This document shows, piece by piece, positions 9,401 through 17,897 of a DNA stretch of 64,000 bases; positions within the stretch are counted from its first letter, which is position 1; every line of letters starts with the position of its first letter. The position numbers and the translations under genes are program-made. The stretch comes from Flavobacterium sp. RSP15 (GTDB taxonomy: Bacteria > Bacteroidota > Bacteroidia > Flavobacteriales > Flavobacteriaceae): positions 431,673 to 495,672 of the forward strand of contig NZ_RYDL01000002.1 of NCBI RefSeq assembly GCF_003968755.1, read 5' to 3'. Below the pieces are notes generated by a model that made no database searches, was not told where the DNA came from, and saw only the letters and a list, made by a program, of their open reading frames with translations.

Positions 9401-9651
9401 CCACCTCCTGTTGAACCAAAATAATACGTCAGAGGATGGTTGGCATGTCCTGCTACCGCAAGTGATCTTCCCGATCGGAAAGGTCCGATATTTCTCCATT
9501 TAAGCGCATTAAATATGCTATCTGAGACAAAATTTGAAGTTGTTTTGTTTTTTACATTCTTTTTTTGGGCATAACCTAAGCTAGTGGAAAGTGTTATAAA
9601 AAAGACAAGAACGATACTCAACTGAATTCTTTTAAAATAAGTTTGGTTCAT
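6430..9651 (-). CDS. Secreted BNR/sortilin-type beta-propeller protein
   Basis: This 1073-residue protein has an N-terminal signal peptide (hydrophobic LSIVLVFFITLSTSLGYAQ, cleaved after AQ). It carries many copies of the VPS10/BNR glycosyl-hydrolase-like repeat, with motifs such as GGVWKTIDGGNEW, GMYKSVNGGKTW, GVYRSQDGGKTW, GLYRSNDAGEHW and GVYVSFNDGDSW spread over residues 60-720. A C-terminal alpha/beta part without repeats follows from about 740. Proteins of this class in Bacteroidota are often annotated as glycosyl hydrolases or sortilin-like proteins, but no catalytic residues can be assigned here, so only the fold is secure. It is minus strand, ends next to the hairpin at 6309-6340, and is the larger of two genes inside the segment bracketed by the duplicated tRNA end. 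Confidence 0.88.
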   Translation of the reverse strand: MNQTYFKRIQLSIVLVFFITLSTSLGYAQKKNVKNKTTSNFVSDSIFNALKWRNIGPFRSGRSLAVAGHANHPLTYYFGSTGGGVWKTIDGGNEWFPISDSIFKSSAVGAITVAPSDANVVYVGMGEADMRSNISFGDGMYKSVNGGKTWSKSGLDKADAIANIEVHPTDANIVFVAAMGNPFKSNPERGVYRSQDGGKTWQLVLSKDEKTGAMCVRIDPTNPRIVYATLWEGYRNGHSMSSGGKGSGMYKSIDGGDTWKSLNEKPGMPVGILGKMGIAVSPVNSNRLYALIENTKGGLYRSNDAGEHWELINEDKNLWQRPWYYMNLQTDPKNENGLIVLNVDAWKTSDGGKSFKKINVRHGDTHDVWINPLNPDNFIIGDDGGGEVTFNGGETFTELDTPTAQFYHVSVDNEFPYNIYGAQQDNSSIRIASRTSGNSIGPESWYAAAGGEAGYIEADPTNADITYGGEYDGQLSSYNKKTGQRKDISPYPESNIGAPSYAKKYRFQWTYPIVFSPHNPKRMYVTSQVVHVTEDQGHSFEIISPDLSRNDPKTTGETGGPITKDQTGAEVYATIFTLSESPLEKGVIWTGSDDGLVHITKNNGAKWENISLPTTVLPDFSLISMIHTSEHEKGKAYLTANKYMYGDRTPYMFKTVDYGKSWTKITNGIPSDEYCRVLREDPNKPGLLFAGTERGVYVSFNDGDSWQKLNLNLPVTPIRDLRIQKREKDLIVATHGRSFWVLDDITPLYEIKDKTVKGDKHLFKPRPAYRMQGGQSDDMSSGTNAPNGVIVRYFFKKKPSTEIKLQFLTPKGDTINTYSSTKDMKGEPMKISKEFYQDPKKEQAGFITAKAGMNSFVWNMRYPNATAVDGTNVMWAGSGVGAKVVPGSYIVRLIEDKTIIAEAAVEIKLDPRMTTSDADLKEQFDLHQKVNKKVNEAHLAINQLRKIRTQINGYIATVKDTVAVNQMKKMTKSTLENLDKIESSLMQPKAKAPQDVLAFPIQLNDKMAGLGSNISSSESKPTRNAYVVYEDLAMKIDAELQKIKDIVDNDVKKFNAFVMKQQIPAIILDKEIK

Positions 9652-10122
9652 AGGTTTTAATAGATTGGTTAGTGGTTATTAAATTTTAAACTTCAATAAG
9701 GATGTGCCATTTTTAGTTTTAAACACTGCATATTGGAAAAACACATCCCTAGTTATTTATCAAATATAAGAATTAATTTAGTAGTAATTGTAGTTGTTAA
9801 ACGGCGTTGCATGGAAGCACAGATTTGTAAACAAGTTAAAATGGTTATCGACAAATTTTTCTATTTTTACCTTTGAACTAGGTGAGGTCCTAATTTCATT
9901 GTGAATTTAAAACAATAAAGACCTTACATCACTGTAAAGTCTTTTTTAAAAAGGTTCTACCGATAGCTATTGAGGCTAGTTCGGGTGATTTATTCGATGA
10001 TTAACTTTTTATATGTTTTCAAGATCAATTTTGCTTTGCATCTTCTTGCTTTAAATTAAAGTCGTAGCCAACGTACAAGTGATTTAATAGATGCGGGTAG
10101 TTTTAATTTTAATCTTTTAAAT
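9652..10122. other. Intergenic region between propeller and amidase genes
   Basis: This 471-base gap has no supportable gene. It contains the upstream region of the propeller gene, the hairpin at 9917-9947, and next to it a short segment (about 9958-9972, ACCGATAGCTATTGAG) that looks like one of the palindromic intergenic repeats of flavobacteria. A short open stretch between 10025 and 10115 has no start or recognisable product. Confidence 0.5.
9917..9947. terminator. Hairpin terminator, copy 2 of 3
   Basis: Arms AAAGACCTTACA and TGTAAAGTCTTT around a TCAC loop, followed by T residues. It differs from the copies at 6309 and 12294 mainly in the loop. It lies downstream of the minus-strand amidase gene and can end its transcript. 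Confidence 0.65.
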
Positions 10123-11766
10123 CTATTTATAGTCTTGCGGTAATTTTCTAAGTTTTGTTGCTTTTTCAAAGGCAAATCCCATTTTTAAAAGGCTGTCTTC
10201 TTGATACGGTCTGGCTATAAATGTAAGGCCCCATGGCTCTCCCGTTGTTTTGTAACCCATAGGAATAGTAAGGCAAGGGTAGTTGGCCGCAGCGGCATGA
10301 CCAGCGTTATTATTGTTTATGGATAAGATAGCGTCGAGTTGGTATTTTACCATCGGTTTTTCAAAAAAATTGACACCTTCTTTTTTGATTTTGGCCTTTA
10401 TTTGCAGTAATTCTGCTTCAGTAGTGTTTTCGGCTAGCATTTGTTCAAAACGCCCTTGTCCGTAGGGAATTTTTAGTATCGAATCATTTTTATTGTACGC
10501 TATAATGTCAGCAATAGAGCGGATAGTAAGTTCATTTGATGCGTATTTATTCAAATAATTAGGGAGATCAACTTTCATGTCGGCACTAAGTATGGTGCCA
10601 AAACCGTCGAAGTTCATTGGTTCTGGATCATATTCAACGACTATACCACCTAACTTAATTATGGTATTGATACTCTGCTTATAAATTGAATCTCCTAAAA
10701 AGCTTTTAATGGCACCAAATCGCAATCCTTGCAGCGTTCCCGACTTTAGATCATCGAGGTAGTTTATGTTTTTTGGATTGTTCTTGGTTGCAGGATCATT
10801 ATTGTCTTCTCCACTCATAGCCGAAAGAAGGATTCCACTATCAATAACATTTTTTGTCATTGGCCCAGGCGTGTCTAATGTACTTGAGATTGGAATAATA
10901 CCCGTTCGGCTCAATAAACCAGTAGTTGGTTTTAGACCAATAATTGAATTTTGCCACGAAGGAGAAAGAATAGAACCTGAAGTTTCAGTTCCCACTGCTG
11001 CCGCTGCATAATTAGCGGCTACCGCAGCACCACTTCCTGAGCTCGAACCACCAGTGTCAAATATTTTCCGTCCATAGGGATTAAGCGTTTGCCCTCCCAC
11101 TGCACTATAGCCATTAGGACCAGTCAGGAAAAGGAAATTAGCCCATTCGCTTAAGTTTGTTTTACCTAAAACAATAGCACCTTTATCTTTTATTTGGGTA
11201 ATTATAAATGCATCTGCAGCGGTATTGTTGCGTAGCAAATGCGTTCCTGCGGTGGTAGGCATGCCCTTTACGTTTGTATTGTCTTTTACAAGTATTGGTA
11301 TACCGTAAATTGGATGGTCGTGATTGGATTTGTTTTTATCTCTCTTTCGTGCTTCATTAACTGCTTCAGGGTTAATAGCTACAATTGCATTTAGCATCTT
11401 ATCTTTATCATTTTCATATTTGACAATTCTGTATAAATACCACTGCGTCAGTGTTTCATAGCTAAGGCTGCCAGATTGAATATGGGATTGAATGGTGGGA
11501 ATGTTTTGTTCTAAGATTAAAGATTTTAGTCTTTGATAATCGTCCTCGGAAAAAGCACCTATCTGTTGTGCTATATTTTCCCAAATAGTGTTTTTATCCA
11601 GAATTTTTGACTGGATCAATTTGTATTGCATTTTTGTTGATGCGTTGGTAGCATTTTTTGCTAGTTCTTCGGTTTCGTCATAAGGGGTCCATGCCGGAAT
11701 AACTGTTTTTTGAGTTGGCTTACAAGCCAGTATAAAAAAGAGAGAGAGGAAAAGAATTTTCTTCAT
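10123..11766 (-). CDS. Lipoprotein amidase, amidase-signature family
   Basis: This 547-residue protein begins with a lipoprotein signal (MKKILFLSLFFILAC, lipid-attachment cysteine at residue 15), so it is probably anchored on the outer face of a membrane. The amidase-signature catalytic triad is intact: Lys161 in PILVKDNTN, the cis-serine in the glycine-serine-rich GGSSSGSG at 239-246, and the nucleophile serine in GTETSGSI (Ser265). Enzymes of this family hydrolyse amide bonds; the closest export-type relatives act on peptide amides or are annotated as glutamyl-tRNA amidase-like, but no GatB/GatC partner is nearby. It is the second gene inside the bracketed 6-kb segment and is transcribed in the same direction as the propeller gene. 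Confidence 0.9.
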   Translation of the reverse strand: MKKILFLSLFFILACKPTQKTVIPAWTPYDETEELAKNATNASTKMQYKLIQSKILDKNTIWENIAQQIGAFSEDDYQRLKSLILEQNIPTIQSHIQSGSLSYETLTQWYLYRIVKYENDKDKMLNAIVAINPEAVNEARKRDKNKSNHDHPIYGIPILVKDNTNVKGMPTTAGTHLLRNNTAADAFIITQIKDKGAIVLGKTNLSEWANFLFLTGPNGYSAVGGQTLNPYGRKIFDTGGSSSGSGAAVAANYAAAAVGTETSGSILSPSWQNSIIGLKPTTGLLSRTGIIPISSTLDTPGPMTKNVIDSGILLSAMSGEDNNDPATKNNPKNINYLDDLKSGTLQGLRFGAIKSFLGDSIYKQSINTIIKLGGIVVEYDPEPMNFDGFGTILSADMKVDLPNYLNKYASNELTIRSIADIIAYNKNDSILKIPYGQGRFEQMLAENTTEAELLQIKAKIKKEGVNFFEKPMVKYQLDAILSINNNNAGHAAAANYPCLTIPMGYKTTGEPWGLTFIARPYQEDSLLKMGFAFEKATKLRKLPQDYK

Positions 11767-12285
11767 TAAATCTAAATTTAGGGTTATGTATTGGTTTTTT
11801 TTAGGTCAGTTCTAGTTCGTTTTTACACTATTTACTTAATCGAAGCAACTATCAACAAAAGGTGTTGGATGTATATTCGAAAGAAAAGATATTAAAATCT
11901 GCAAGTTCAAACAGGATTAAGTGTCTTTGTTTATTCCCGAACCTACTTGTAAATAATAAGTCATGTGATCGAAATTCAAAGATATACAATTAATGTACTA
12001 TTAGCGTAATATTATGGTAAAGGCAGGATAGGATTCTTCAAAAAAAGGAGGTGGGTTTTTGGCAAGAGGCACCATTAGAATTGTAGTTTTTTCTTGATTC
12101 ATGTTTCCGTTTTTTAGAGTTAAACAATTGGCATGACAAGTCAGAATATAAAATGGGTACCTCGAGATTTTAGATGGGTAGCGAATAGTGTGCCTTTTTT
12201 TTATAAACGAACCTAGCAACTTGGCAAAATCTAGAATTTGCTCTTTTCTACTGAATCCCCATGAAGTCCCGCTTTCATTACTGCT
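11767..12285. other. Gene-free stretch upstream of the amidase
   Basis: About 520 bases with no convincing gene. A minus-strand frame of 72 codons (12001-12219) is open but has no conserved motif, lacks an ordinary context, and has a composition unlike neighbouring proteins, so it is not called. The promoter of the amidase gene must lie at the left end, but no clear TAnnTTTG element stood out. From about 12250 the sequence becomes similar to the region before 6301. Confidence 0.5.
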
Positions 12286-12293
12286 TTAAAACA

Positions 12294-12325
12294 AAAAAGA
12301 CCTTACATTGCTGTAAAGTCTTTTT
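12294..12325 (-). terminator. Hairpin terminator of tRNA-Asn, copy 3 of 3
   Basis: Arms AAAAAGACCTTACA and TGTAAAGTCTTTTT around TTGC, six bases beyond the 3' end of the minus-strand tRNA-Asn. This is the natural position for the tRNA terminator, which suggests this copy is the original and the one at 6309 is the duplicate. Confidence 0.75.
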
Positions 12326-12331
12326 AAAAAG

Positions 12332-12405
12332 CTCCCTCTCTTGGGCTCGAACCAAGGACCCTCTGATTAACAGTCAGATGCTCTAACCAACTGAGCTAAG
12401 AAGGA
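12332..12405 (-). tRNA. tRNA-Asn (GTT)
   Basis: Read on the minus strand, a full cloverleaf can be drawn. The acceptor arm is TCCTTCT with AGAGGGA (one G-T pair). The D-arm is AGCTCAGTTGGTTAGAGC and the anticodon arm TCTGA-CTGTTAA-TCAGA gives anticodon GTT. The variable loop contains GGGTC, and the T-arm is CTTGG-TTCGAGC-CCAAG. The CCA end is not encoded, as usual in this group. It is a single tRNA gene with its terminator immediately downstream. Confidence 0.95.
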
Positions 12406-12543
12406 AACTGTATATTTTTATTCTGGTAAGAAATGAACGTTTTTGTGTGCTTATTAATGAAGTTTATTTCACTTGTAAAGCGGTGCAAATATAGGGCTTA
12501 ATTTGATTTCTGCAAGCAAAAATAAAACTTTTTTTAATTTTTT

Positions 12544-13887
12544 TTACTTCCCTACAATTGCCTTGTAAATGTCGTTTCCGTTAGCAAATAGTAACAGTGT
12601 TATAAGTAATACGAAACCAACCATTTGCGCATTCTCTAGGAATTTGTCACTTGGTTTTTTACCACTGATGATTTCATATAATAAAAACATAACGTGACCT
12701 CCATCAAGTGCCGGAATAGGCAATAAGTTCATTACACCTAGCATTATGGATAACAATGCCGTGATGTTCCAGAACACTTCCCAGCTCCAAGTATTAGGAA
12801 AAATGTCGAATATGGCTTTGAAACCTCCCACTTGTTTGTAGGCTTTAGTCTCCGGATTGAAAATCATTTTCAACTGTTTTCCGTATCCTACTAATTGATC
12901 TTTTCCTTTAGTAATCCCGACCGGAATAGATTCTAAGAAACCAAATTCTTGTTTGCTAATTTTGTAATAGCCCAGTTTTTCAAGTGAAGCCATTCCTAAT
13001 GACCCAACAGTAATCCCTAATTCTCCATTGCTAGAAACAATAACAGGTACTTTGATCTCTTTCTCATCTCTTAAAACAGTGGCTGCAATTGTTTTATTCT
13101 TGTTTTTTTCTAAAACAGATTTTACTTGGTCAAAATATTTTGTGGACTGTCCGTTTAATGAAGTAATAATATCTTTAGGTTGCAGGGCAGTGTTCAAAGA
13201 TCCTTCGGAGATAGATGTTATTGCATACGGCATTCGGATCGATACCAATGGTACTTTTTCCTGTTTTGACAATTGGTCTACAAAGTCATTTGGCATTTTG
13301 ATTGCTTGTTCCGCACCATTTCTTTCAATAAGAATCTGTTTTGCCATAATAACCTTCATGGTTAGATCATTGTCAAATCGGGTAATTTTTTCACCATCAA
13401 CAGATAAAATATGATCACCGGTTTTGAAACCAACATTTTGCATCGCTTTATTTTCAATCAATAAACCATCTTTCAAATCCGCATTTGCTATGAAAATATC
13501 GCCATAAGCAAATGCCATTCCGATATATATAATGAAAGCCAAAATAAAATTTACGGTAACGCCTCCCAACATAATAATCAAACGTTGCCAAGCCGGTTTA
13601 GAGCGAAATTCCCAGGGTTGCGGAGGCAAGGCCATTTGTTCCTTGTCCATGCTTTCATCAATCATTCCGGAAATTTTCACATAACCGCCAAGAGGCAACC
13701 ATCCGATACCGTATTCAGTTTCGCCAATTTTCTTTTTGATAAGGGAATATTTGACATCAAAAAATAGGTAGAATTTTTCGACTCTGGTTTTAAACAATTT
13801 AGCAGGAATGAAATGTCCTAATTCGTGAAGTATAATCAGTAATGATAAGCTCAATAAAAATTGAGAAAGCTTGATAACTATGTCCAT
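12544..13887 (-). CDS. rseP: RseP, site-2 intramembrane zinc metalloprotease
   Basis: This 447-residue protein has the two halves of the site-2 protease active site in membrane helices: HELGH at residues 21-25 and NLLPIPALDGGH, whose aspartate is about residue 395. Between them are two PDZ-like domains (GFKTGDHILSVDGEKI around 150, and SLNTALQPKDIITSLNGQ around 230), as in RseP/EcfE. The enzyme cuts anti-sigma factors and remnant signal peptides within the inner membrane. In Bacteroidota it is often beside dxr, which is not the case here. A copy of the dispersed TCATTGCGAG repeat begins seven bases upstream of the start codon, so the 5' leader consists of repeat DNA. Confidence 0.95.
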   Translation of the reverse strand: MDIVIKLSQFLLSLSLLIILHELGHFIPAKLFKTRVEKFYLFFDVKYSLIKKKIGETEYGIGWLPLGGYVKISGMIDESMDKEQMALPPQPWEFRSKPAWQRLIIMLGGVTVNFILAFIIYIGMAFAYGDIFIANADLKDGLLIENKAMQNVGFKTGDHILSVDGEKITRFDNDLTMKVIMAKQILIERNGAEQAIKMPNDFVDQLSKQEKVPLVSIRMPYAITSISEGSLNTALQPKDIITSLNGQSTKYFDQVKSVLEKNKNKTIAATVLRDEKEIKVPVIVSSNGELGITVGSLGMASLEKLGYYKISKQEFGFLESIPVGITKGKDQLVGYGKQLKMIFNPETKAYKQVGGFKAIFDIFPNTWSWEVFWNITALLSIMLGVMNLLPIPALDGGHVMFLLYEIISGKKPSDKFLENAQMVGFVLLITLLLFANGNDIYKAIVGK

Positions 13888-13893
13888 TTATTT

Positions 13894-13917
13894 GTCATTG
13901 CGAGGAACGAAGCAATC
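13894..13917 (+). repeat. Dispersed repeat GTCATTGCGAGGAACGAAGC
   Basis: A 24-base copy of the short repeat GTCATTGCGAG(G/C)AACGAAGCAATC lies in the rseP leader. Other copies are at 40137-40160, 63840-63865 and 63935-63960, with an inverted copy at 63903-63926. The half-sequence CATTGCGAGGAACG... is common between genes in flavobacteria. Confidence 0.75.
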
Positions 13918-14122
13918 TAATCCTCTTATTAATTTAATTTTTACAACTCACAAAAGTAAGGTTTTCTATTTGTTTAATTCGCAATAATTGTTCCATACCG
14001 TTTTAAATGTTTGTTAATTAATGAAAATTCAGTCCCTCGTTTCGCTGCTGTCCCGTAACTTTACTTTTTTTAAAAGGAAATTCCCTTTGTCTTTATTTTA
14101 ATTACATACTTAAATTACTACT

Positions 14123-15190
14123 ATGTCATCTCAATTATTTTCGCCACTCCAAATAAAAAGCATCACGCTTAAAAATAGAATTGCAATTTCTCCTATGTGC
14201 CAATATTCTGCTCATGATGGCTTTGCTAATGATTGGCATCTTGTGCATCTGGGAAGTCGCGCCAGCGGAGGCGCAGGATTAATCATTCAGGAAGCGACTT
14301 CGGTTTCTCCAGAAGGCAGGATTTCTCCGGGCGATTTGGGACTTTGGAAAGACGAACAAATCGAAAAAATACAGCAAATTAATCAATTTATCATCAGTCA
14401 GAATTCAATTCCCGGAATCCAATTGGCACATGCCGGAAGAAAAGCCAGCGCCGCATCACCATGGAACGGAGGTAGAAAAGTAGCTAAAATACAAGACGGT
14501 TGGGATCCAGTAGCGCCAAGTGCTGTAGCCTATCATGACAATGAAGCAATACCAATTGCACTAGACCAAACAGGAATTCAAAAAGTAGTTTCCGACTTTA
14601 AATCAGCCACAAAAAGAGCGCTTCAAGCAGGTTTTCAAGTGATGGAAATCCATGCCGCACACGGGTATTTGTTGCATCAGTTTCTTTCGCCTTTGTCTAA
14701 TTTTAGAACCGATGAATACGGTGGAAGTTTCGAAAACCGAATTCGATTGACACTCGAAGTCGTTGTAGCAGTTCAAGCTGAGTGGCCGGAAAACTTGCCT
14801 TTATTCGTTAGAATCTCAGCAACAGACTGGGCAGAAGGCGGGTGGAATGCTGCGGAATCTGTACAACTTTCGAAAATACTAAAAGAAAAAGGAGTGGACT
14901 TGATTGATGTTTCTTCGGGAGGATTAGTTTCGCACCAACAAATTCCGTTGGGACCAAATTACCAAGTCCCTTTTGCAGAAAGCATAAAAAAAGAAACCGG
15001 AATCCGGACTGGCGCCGTAGGTTTAATCACTGTTGCCGCCCAAGCCGAGGAGATTGTTGCTTCAGGTAAAGCGGATTTAGTGTTATTTGCCAGAGAGTCC
15101 CTGAGAAATCCAAATTTAGGATTGACATTTGCCCATGACTTGAAGGCGGAGATCGAATGGCCAAAACAATACGAAAGAGCTAAAAAGTAA
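14123..15190 (+). CDS. NADH:flavin oxidoreductase, Old Yellow Enzyme (YqjM-like)
   Basis: This 355-residue TIM-barrel flavoenzyme matches the thermophilic-like OYE class. Residues 23-32 read ISPMCQYSAH, with Cys26 and Tyr28 in the positions that tune FMN in Bacillus YqjM. HAGRKA binds flavin and substrate, and HAAHGYLLHQFLSP carries the paired histidines for the substrate carbonyl. The enzyme reduces activated C=C bonds of enones and related electrophiles using NAD(P)H. It lies alone between rseP (opposite strand) and the Gfo/Idh/MocA gene, with no obvious operon partner. The family is certain; the physiological substrate is unknown. Confidence 0.93.
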   Translation: MSSQLFSPLQIKSITLKNRIAISPMCQYSAHDGFANDWHLVHLGSRASGGAGLIIQEATSVSPEGRISPGDLGLWKDEQIEKIQQINQFIISQNSIPGIQLAHAGRKASAASPWNGGRKVAKIQDGWDPVAPSAVAYHDNEAIPIALDQTGIQKVVSDFKSATKRALQAGFQVMEIHAAHGYLLHQFLSPLSNFRTDEYGGSFENRIRLTLEVVVAVQAEWPENLPLFVRISATDWAEGGWNAAESVQLSKILKEKGVDLIDVSSGGLVSHQQIPLGPNYQVPFAESIKKETGIRTGAVGLITVAAQAEEIVASGKADLVLFARESLRNPNLGLTFAHDLKAEIEWPKQYERAKK

Positions 15191-15426
15191 GATTTTGAAA
15201 CAGGTAAGTCAAATACGTTTTACTTTTAAAAAGTATAAAGTGACACTGTATAAAGGCATTTTAATTCTTCTATGAACTTAAATTCATTAAATGCTTAAAA
15301 AAACAAGAATCTTTATTTTGAAAAGATAATGAGTTGAGAAGAATTTATAGTACTCCTCTAAATTTTAAAAACGTACAGGACTTACATGTTTAAAAACAAT
15401 ACGCCAATAATTTGAAAATTACTACC

Positions 15427-16467
15427 ATGCAAAAAATAAAAACAGCTTTGCTTTCCTACGGAATGTCCGGAAAAGTATTTCATGCTCCTTTTTTAGAATT
15501 TCATCCCGGATTTGAGCTGCTTGGTTCTTGGGAACGAAGTAAAAAATTGATTCATCAAGATTATCCTTCGGTGAAAAGTTATGCCACGATGGAAGAGCTA
15601 TTAGAGGATGATCTTGATCTGGTGGTAGTCAATACCCCCGTAGAGACACATTACGAATATGCTAAAAAAGTGTTGCTCGCTGGGAAACACGCCATTGTCG
15701 AGAAAGCCTTTACCACAACCGTTGCCCAAGCGCAGGAATTAGCGGCCATCGCCAAAGAAAAAGGACTGAAGCTTGCTGTTTTTCAAAACAGACGATGGGA
15801 CAGCGATTTCAAAACCGTACAAAAAATCATTTCAGAGAAAGTCTTAGGCGATCTTGTAGAAGCAGAAATCCATTTTGATCGGTACAATCCGCTTTTGAGT
15901 CCAAAACAACACAAAGAAACCGCCAATTCCGGTGCTGGAATTCTCAAGGATTTAGGGCCACATTTAATCGATCAGGCCTTGTGCTTGTTTGGATTGCCAC
16001 AATCTGTTTTTGCTGACATCCGGATCACACGGGAACATTCTTTGGTTGATGATTATATCGATATTTTACTGTATTATTCTAACTTTCGTGTCCGATTAAA
16101 AGCGGGTTTTTTTGTCCGGGAAGCGATTCCTGCTTATATTATTCATGGAAAAAAAGGGTCATTCCTGAAACCGCGTGGCGATGTACAGGAAGACGAATTA
16201 AAATTAGGAATGAAACCCAATCTGGATGTTTGGGGAACGGAATCAATTGAAAAAAGAGGATTGTTACACACGGAAATAAAAGGCAAAACGGTTCAGGAAA
16301 TCACACCTACGCTTCAAGGGAATTATTATGACTTTTTTGACGGAGTATATCATTCGATTACAAATGAATCTATAGAACCGGTTACGGCACAAGAGGGTGT
16401 TCATGTTATGCGAATTATTGAAGCGGCGATTGAGAGTAGCGCTCAAAAAAAAGCAATTGACCTATAA
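15427..16467 (+). CDS. Gfo/Idh/MocA-family NAD(P)-dependent oxidoreductase
   Basis: From the ATG at 15427 the protein has 346 residues. An N-terminal Rossmann half contains ALLSYGMSGKVFHAPFL, a diverged GxGxxG, and VVNTPVETHYEYAKKVLLAGKHAIVEKAF, which carries the family's EK(P/A) motif. The C-terminal alpha/beta oxidoreductase domain has GAGILKDLGPHLIDQAL. These enzymes oxidise or reduce sugar-like cyclic polyols. A TTG at 15412 is also in frame, but the ATG gives the usual distance to the Rossmann strand. A strong hairpin follows the stop codon. The substrate cannot be predicted. Confidence 0.92.
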   Translation: MQKIKTALLSYGMSGKVFHAPFLEFHPGFELLGSWERSKKLIHQDYPSVKSYATMEELLEDDLDLVVVNTPVETHYEYAKKVLLAGKHAIVEKAFTTTVAQAQELAAIAKEKGLKLAVFQNRRWDSDFKTVQKIISEKVLGDLVEAEIHFDRYNPLLSPKQHKETANSGAGILKDLGPHLIDQALCLFGLPQSVFADIRITREHSLVDDYIDILLYYSNFRVRLKAGFFVREAIPAYIIHGKKGSFLKPRGDVQEDELKLGMKPNLDVWGTESIEKRGLLHTEIKGKTVQEITPTLQGNYYDFFDGVYHSITNESIEPVTAQEGVHVMRIIEAAIESSAQKKAIDL

Positions 16468-16473
16468 AATCTA

Positions 16474-16525
16474 CCGCGAATTCGCTAATTTTTTTAAACT
16501 TTTGTGAAAATTAGTGAATTCGCGG
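16474..16525 (+). terminator. Long hairpin after the Gfo/Idh/MocA gene
   Basis: Arms CCGCGAATTCGCTAATTTT and AAAATTAGTGAATTCGCGG (one mismatch) around a loop of about 14 bases, seven bases after the stop codon. It lacks a pure T-tail, so it may be an mRNA-stabilising or repeat-derived hairpin as well as a terminator. Confidence 0.55.
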
Positions 16526-16576
16526 GAATTACTTTTTATGAACAATAACGTTGTAGCTCGCATCAAATGTGTTGTT

Positions 16577-16610
16577 TTGACACAACCAATCGTTGCTTTT
16601 TGTAATTTTG
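16577..16610 (+). promoter_or_regulatory. Bacteroidota-type promoter for the MFS gene
   Basis: TTG at 16577-16579 and TAATTTTG at 16603-16610, separated by 23 bases, match the -33 TTG and -7 TAnnTTTG elements of the primary sigma factor of Bacteroidota. The coding start follows at 16639. Confidence 0.5.
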
Positions 16611-16638
16611 GCACAATAAAATTCTAAAACAAATCACT

Positions 16639-17850
16639 TTGATAGATTTAAACTTTTTAGGAAGGTCAAAAACGAAAGCTAAATTCAAGAAAACATATAA
16701 AGATGCTAAGATTTCGTATCTGAAAAGAATTCGTTGGGCAGTTTCTATGTTCTATTTTGGTATGGGTTTGTGTTTTGCTACTTGGGCCAGCCGAATTCCG
16801 GATATTAAAACAGCATTGGACCTAAGCGAAGGGGATTTAGGGAGTATTTTATTTGCTTTGCCACTAGGACAACTGGTGGTGATGCCTTTTTCCGGTAAAT
16901 TGGTCACTCGTTTTGGCAGTCATCGGATCTTGATTTTTTCCTTGCTTTTTTATGTTTTTAGCTTGACAAACTTGGGCTTGGCTGTTGCGGCTTGGCAATT
17001 GTCATTGGGATTATTCGTGTTTGGAATTTTTGGAAACTTGTCTAACATAGCCGTGAATACACAGGGTGTTTACACAGAAGTACTTTTCAAAAAAACAATT
17101 ATGTCCTCTTTTCATGGGATGTGGAGTTTTGCCGGATTTACAGGTGCTTTAGTAGGATTGGGTATGCTGGCATTTGAGTTGACTCCGTATGTTCATTTTT
17201 TGATTGTTGCCGGAATAGTACTATTGATGATGGCATTTAATTATAATTTTTTGGTCAAAGCCAAAGAAACGATCCAAGTCGAGAAGAAAAAAATGTTTTC
17301 AAAACCAGATAGCGGTTTAATTTGGCTTGGTGTCATTGGCTTTTGTTGCATGGCCAGTGAAGGTGTTATGTTTGACTGGAGCGGCGTTTATTTCAAAGAT
17401 GTTATCAAAGCACCCGGACCATTAGTGATTTTAGGATACACTTCTTTTATGATTATGATGGCAGGTGGGCGTTTTTTAGGGGATGGACTGATTCGTAAAT
17501 TTGGAAGAAAAAGAGTCTTACAAATAAGTGGTATCATGATTTCGGCAGGACTTTTTACAGCAGTACTTTTTCCTTTTATTATTCCCGCAACCCTCGCTTT
17601 TATGTTTGTAGGACTAGGTGTTTCTACTATTGTGCCTACTGTATATAGTGTTGCCGGGAAAACACCAAACGTTTCTCCCAGCGTAGCCCTAACCACAGTT
17701 TCCAGCGTAAGCTTTCTTGGATTTTTGATGGGTCCGCCTATTATAGGGTACATCGCTGAGTTGTCCAGTCTGCGATTTTCATTCGCATTTATAGGTATTT
17801 TTGGATTTTTGATAGCACTGATGGTATCCCGAATTAAAGCTATAGACTAA
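16639..17850 (+). CDS. MFS transporter
   Basis: This 403-residue protein has about 12 membrane helices. The first loop signature GKLVTRFGSHRIL (around residue 95) corresponds to the MFS motif G-x-x-x-D-R-x-G, and DGLIRKFGRKRVL is the equivalent in the second half. The overall similarity is to YbjJ-like MFS carriers; the substrate is unknown. The TTG start at 16639 is chosen because it keeps about 30 residues before the first helix and lies close to a good promoter. An ATG at 16747 would cut into that helix. It may be co-regulated with the preceding oxidoreductase, but the hairpin between them argues for a separate transcript. Confidence 0.88.
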   Translation: MIDLNFLGRSKTKAKFKKTYKDAKISYLKRIRWAVSMFYFGMGLCFATWASRIPDIKTALDLSEGDLGSILFALPLGQLVVMPFSGKLVTRFGSHRILIFSLLFYVFSLTNLGLAVAAWQLSLGLFVFGIFGNLSNIAVNTQGVYTEVLFKKTIMSSFHGMWSFAGFTGALVGLGMLAFELTPYVHFLIVAGIVLLMMAFNYNFLVKAKETIQVEKKKMFSKPDSGLIWLGVIGFCCMASEGVMFDWSGVYFKDVIKAPGPLVILGYTSFMIMMAGGRFLGDGLIRKFGRKRVLQISGIMISAGLFTAVLFPFIIPATLAFMFVGLGVSTIVPTVYSVAGKTPNVSPSVALTTVSSVSFLGFLMGPPIIGYIAELSSLRFSFAFIGIFGFLIALMVSRIKAID

Positions 17851-17860
17851 TTGAATTTTT

Positions 17861-17897
17861 GATTCTAAAAACAAGTTGTCCTCGTGTTTTTAGAATC
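17861..17897. terminator. Hairpin terminator after the MFS gene
   Basis: Perfect 13-base arms GATTCTAAAAACA and TGTTTTTAGAATC around an 11-base loop, ten bases after the MFS stop codon. Confidence 0.7.

Noticed and set aside
12001..12219. A 72-codon minus-strand open frame in the gene-free stretch upstream of the amidase
   Set aside because: No recognisable domain, no signal peptide, odd composition, and no fitting neighbours. It overlaps a region similar to the duplicated terminator flank.
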